Shown: positions 63,315-64,000 of the stretch, piece by piece
Layout of the letters: each line of letters begins with the position of its first letter
Position numbering within the stretch: the first letter of the stretch is position 1
Source of the DNA: Streptomyces sp. NRRL F-525
GTDB taxonomy: Bacteria > Actinomycetota > Actinomycetes > Streptomycetales > Streptomycetaceae
Assembly (NCBI RefSeq): GCF_000716605.1
Contig: NZ_JNXE01000032.1
Location: 1-64,000 of the forward strand
Direction of reading: 5' to 3'
Length of the DNA: 64,000 nt
Position numbers and translations under genes: made by a program
Notes under the pieces: model-generated
Seen by the model: only the letters and a program-made list of their open reading frames with translations
What the model was told of the DNA's origin: nothing
Database searches by the model: none

Positions 63315-64000
63315 GTGGCTAAGGTCCGGGTATACGAACTCGCCAAGGAGTTCGGGGTGGAGAGCAAGGTCGTCATGGCCAAGCTCCAAGAACTCGGTGA
63401 ATTCGTCCGTTCGGCGTCCTCGACGATCGAGGCGCCCGTTGTACGCAAGCTGACAGACGCCCTCCAGCAGGGCAGCGGAGGCGGCAAGCCCGCCCCCGCA
63501 CGCAAGGCTGCCCCGGCTCGTCCGGGTGCCCCCTCTCCGGCGCAGGGTGCCCGTCCGGGTCCTGCCGCCCCGCGCCCGCCGGCCCCGAAGCCGGCCGTCG
63601 CCGAGAGCGCCCCCGCGGCTCCCGCAGCCCCGGCCGCGCCCGCCGCACCGGCCTCCGCCGGTGGTCCCCGTCCGGGTCCGCGGCCCGCGCCGCGTCCGGC
63701 TCCGGCCTCGCCGGCGCCGACCACGCCCGAGTTCACCGCCCCGCCGGCGGCTCCCGCGGCTCCGGCCGCGCCTGCCGCCCCTGCTTCTACCGGCGGTTCC
63801 AGCTCTGCCCCCCGTCCGGGCGCCCCGCGTCCGGCGAGCCAGGCTCCCCGTCCGGGCGGTGCCCGTCCGGCCGGTCCCGGCCAGGGTGGCCAGGGTCGTG
63901 GCGACCGTCCCGAGCGCAGTGACCGCGGCGACCGTCCCGGCGCTCCGCGTCCGGGTGGTCAGGGCGGCGCACGTCCCGGTGCTCGTCCGGCCGGTCCCCG
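63315..64000 (+). CDS. infB: Translation initiation factor IF-2, N-terminal part (runs off the window)
   Basis: AAAAGGAG precedes GTG 63315, which starts [20 protein letters not shown], the IF-2 N-terminal domain. From about residue 50 the protein is a long low-complexity linker of Ala, Pro, Gly, Arg ([11 protein letters not shown] and [12 protein letters not shown] repeats) typical of high-GC actinobacterial IF-2. The G domain lies beyond the window, so the gene is incomplete here only because the window ends. Confidence 0.95.
   Translation, partial: MAKVRVYELAKEFGVESKVVMAKLQELGEFVRSASSTIEAPVVRKLTDALQQGSGGGKPAPARKAAPARPGAPSPAQGARPGPAAPRPPAPKPAVAESAPAAPAAPAAPAAPASAGGPRPGPRPAPRPAPASPAPTTPEFTAPPAAPAAPAAPAAPASTGGSSSAPRPGAPRPASQAPRPGGARPAGPGQGGQGRGDRPERSDRGDRPGAPRPGGQGGARPGARPAGP

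Noticed and set aside
63450..64000. Tandem Pro/Ala/Gly/Arg repeats as a novel repetitive gene
   Set aside because: This is the usual low-complexity linker of actinobacterial IF-2.

Overview
The window is chromosomal DNA from a Streptomyces or a very close relative. GC is high with strong third-position GC bias, GTG starts are common, many genes overlap by 1-4 bases (ATGA, GTGA, TGATG), and several families are typical of Streptomyces: an XRE regulator with DUF397 partners, a DUF4081 acetyltransferase, PucR, a DasR-type operator, and an interspersed intergenic repeat. The right half carries core genes (dxr, site-2 protease, ispG, proS, rimP, nusA, ylxR, infB). Their order matches what I remember of the Streptomyces chromosome core, so this looks like core DNA with accessory islands rather than a plasmid or phage.

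Layout. 1-8.6 kb: a NADAR protein, then a polyamine operon (aldehyde dehydrogenase, PotD-, PotA-, PotB- and PotC-like importer, FAD-dependent amine oxidase) ending at a large hairpin that covers the ribosome binding site of a small unknown gene. 8.6-18.9 kb: a GH18 chitinase behind a DasR-like operator, a PAP2 phosphatase, gabT, a P-loop membrane ATPase, a PucR regulator and a second aldehyde dehydrogenase. The two aldehyde dehydrogenases, the oxidase, gabT and PucR together suggest a putrescine to GABA to succinate route, with some glutamylation steps missing from the window.

18.9-37.8 kb is the most striking region and reads as a xyloglucan utilisation locus. It encodes secreted GH12 (two genes) and GH74 endo-enzymes, a lipoprotein-dependent oligosaccharide importer without its own ATPase, and a set of apparently cytosolic exo-enzymes: GH3, GH42 beta-galactosidase, GH95 alpha-fucosidase and GH31 alpha-xylosidase. 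These are the activities needed to take apart fucosylated and galactosylated xyloglucan oligosaccharides. A LacI regulator sits inside it. The palindrome TCGAAGCGCTTCGA occurs exactly three times, plus one 12/14 match, all in intergenic regions of this locus, so the locus is probably one regulon.

37.8-50.1 kb: acyl-CoA dehydrogenase, a lamin-tail-like secreted protein, dxr - site-2 protease - ispG (MEP isoprenoid pathway), an anti-sigma-type ATP-binding protein, an XRE regulator followed by three DUF397 genes made by exact 305-bp tandem duplication, two GNAT acetyltransferases, and proS. 50.2-53.6 kb: a five-gene redox operon (Ser-rich membrane-anchored protein ending in an ApbE-like flavinylation motif, ApbE, a four-His ferric-reductase-like membrane protein, a NuoF-like protein, a 3Fe-4S ferredoxin), probably a transmembrane electron path. 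53.6-59 kb: a two-module Lrp/AsnC regulator divergent from an M20 amidohydrolase / DUF3311 / sodium symporter / amidohydrolase operon. 59-61 kb: a degenerate APH-fold protein and a DUF4439/lipoprotein pair. 61.3-64 kb: rimP-nusA-ylxR-infB, with infB cut by the window end.

I saw no rRNA, tRNA, CRISPR array, insertion sequence or prophage genes.
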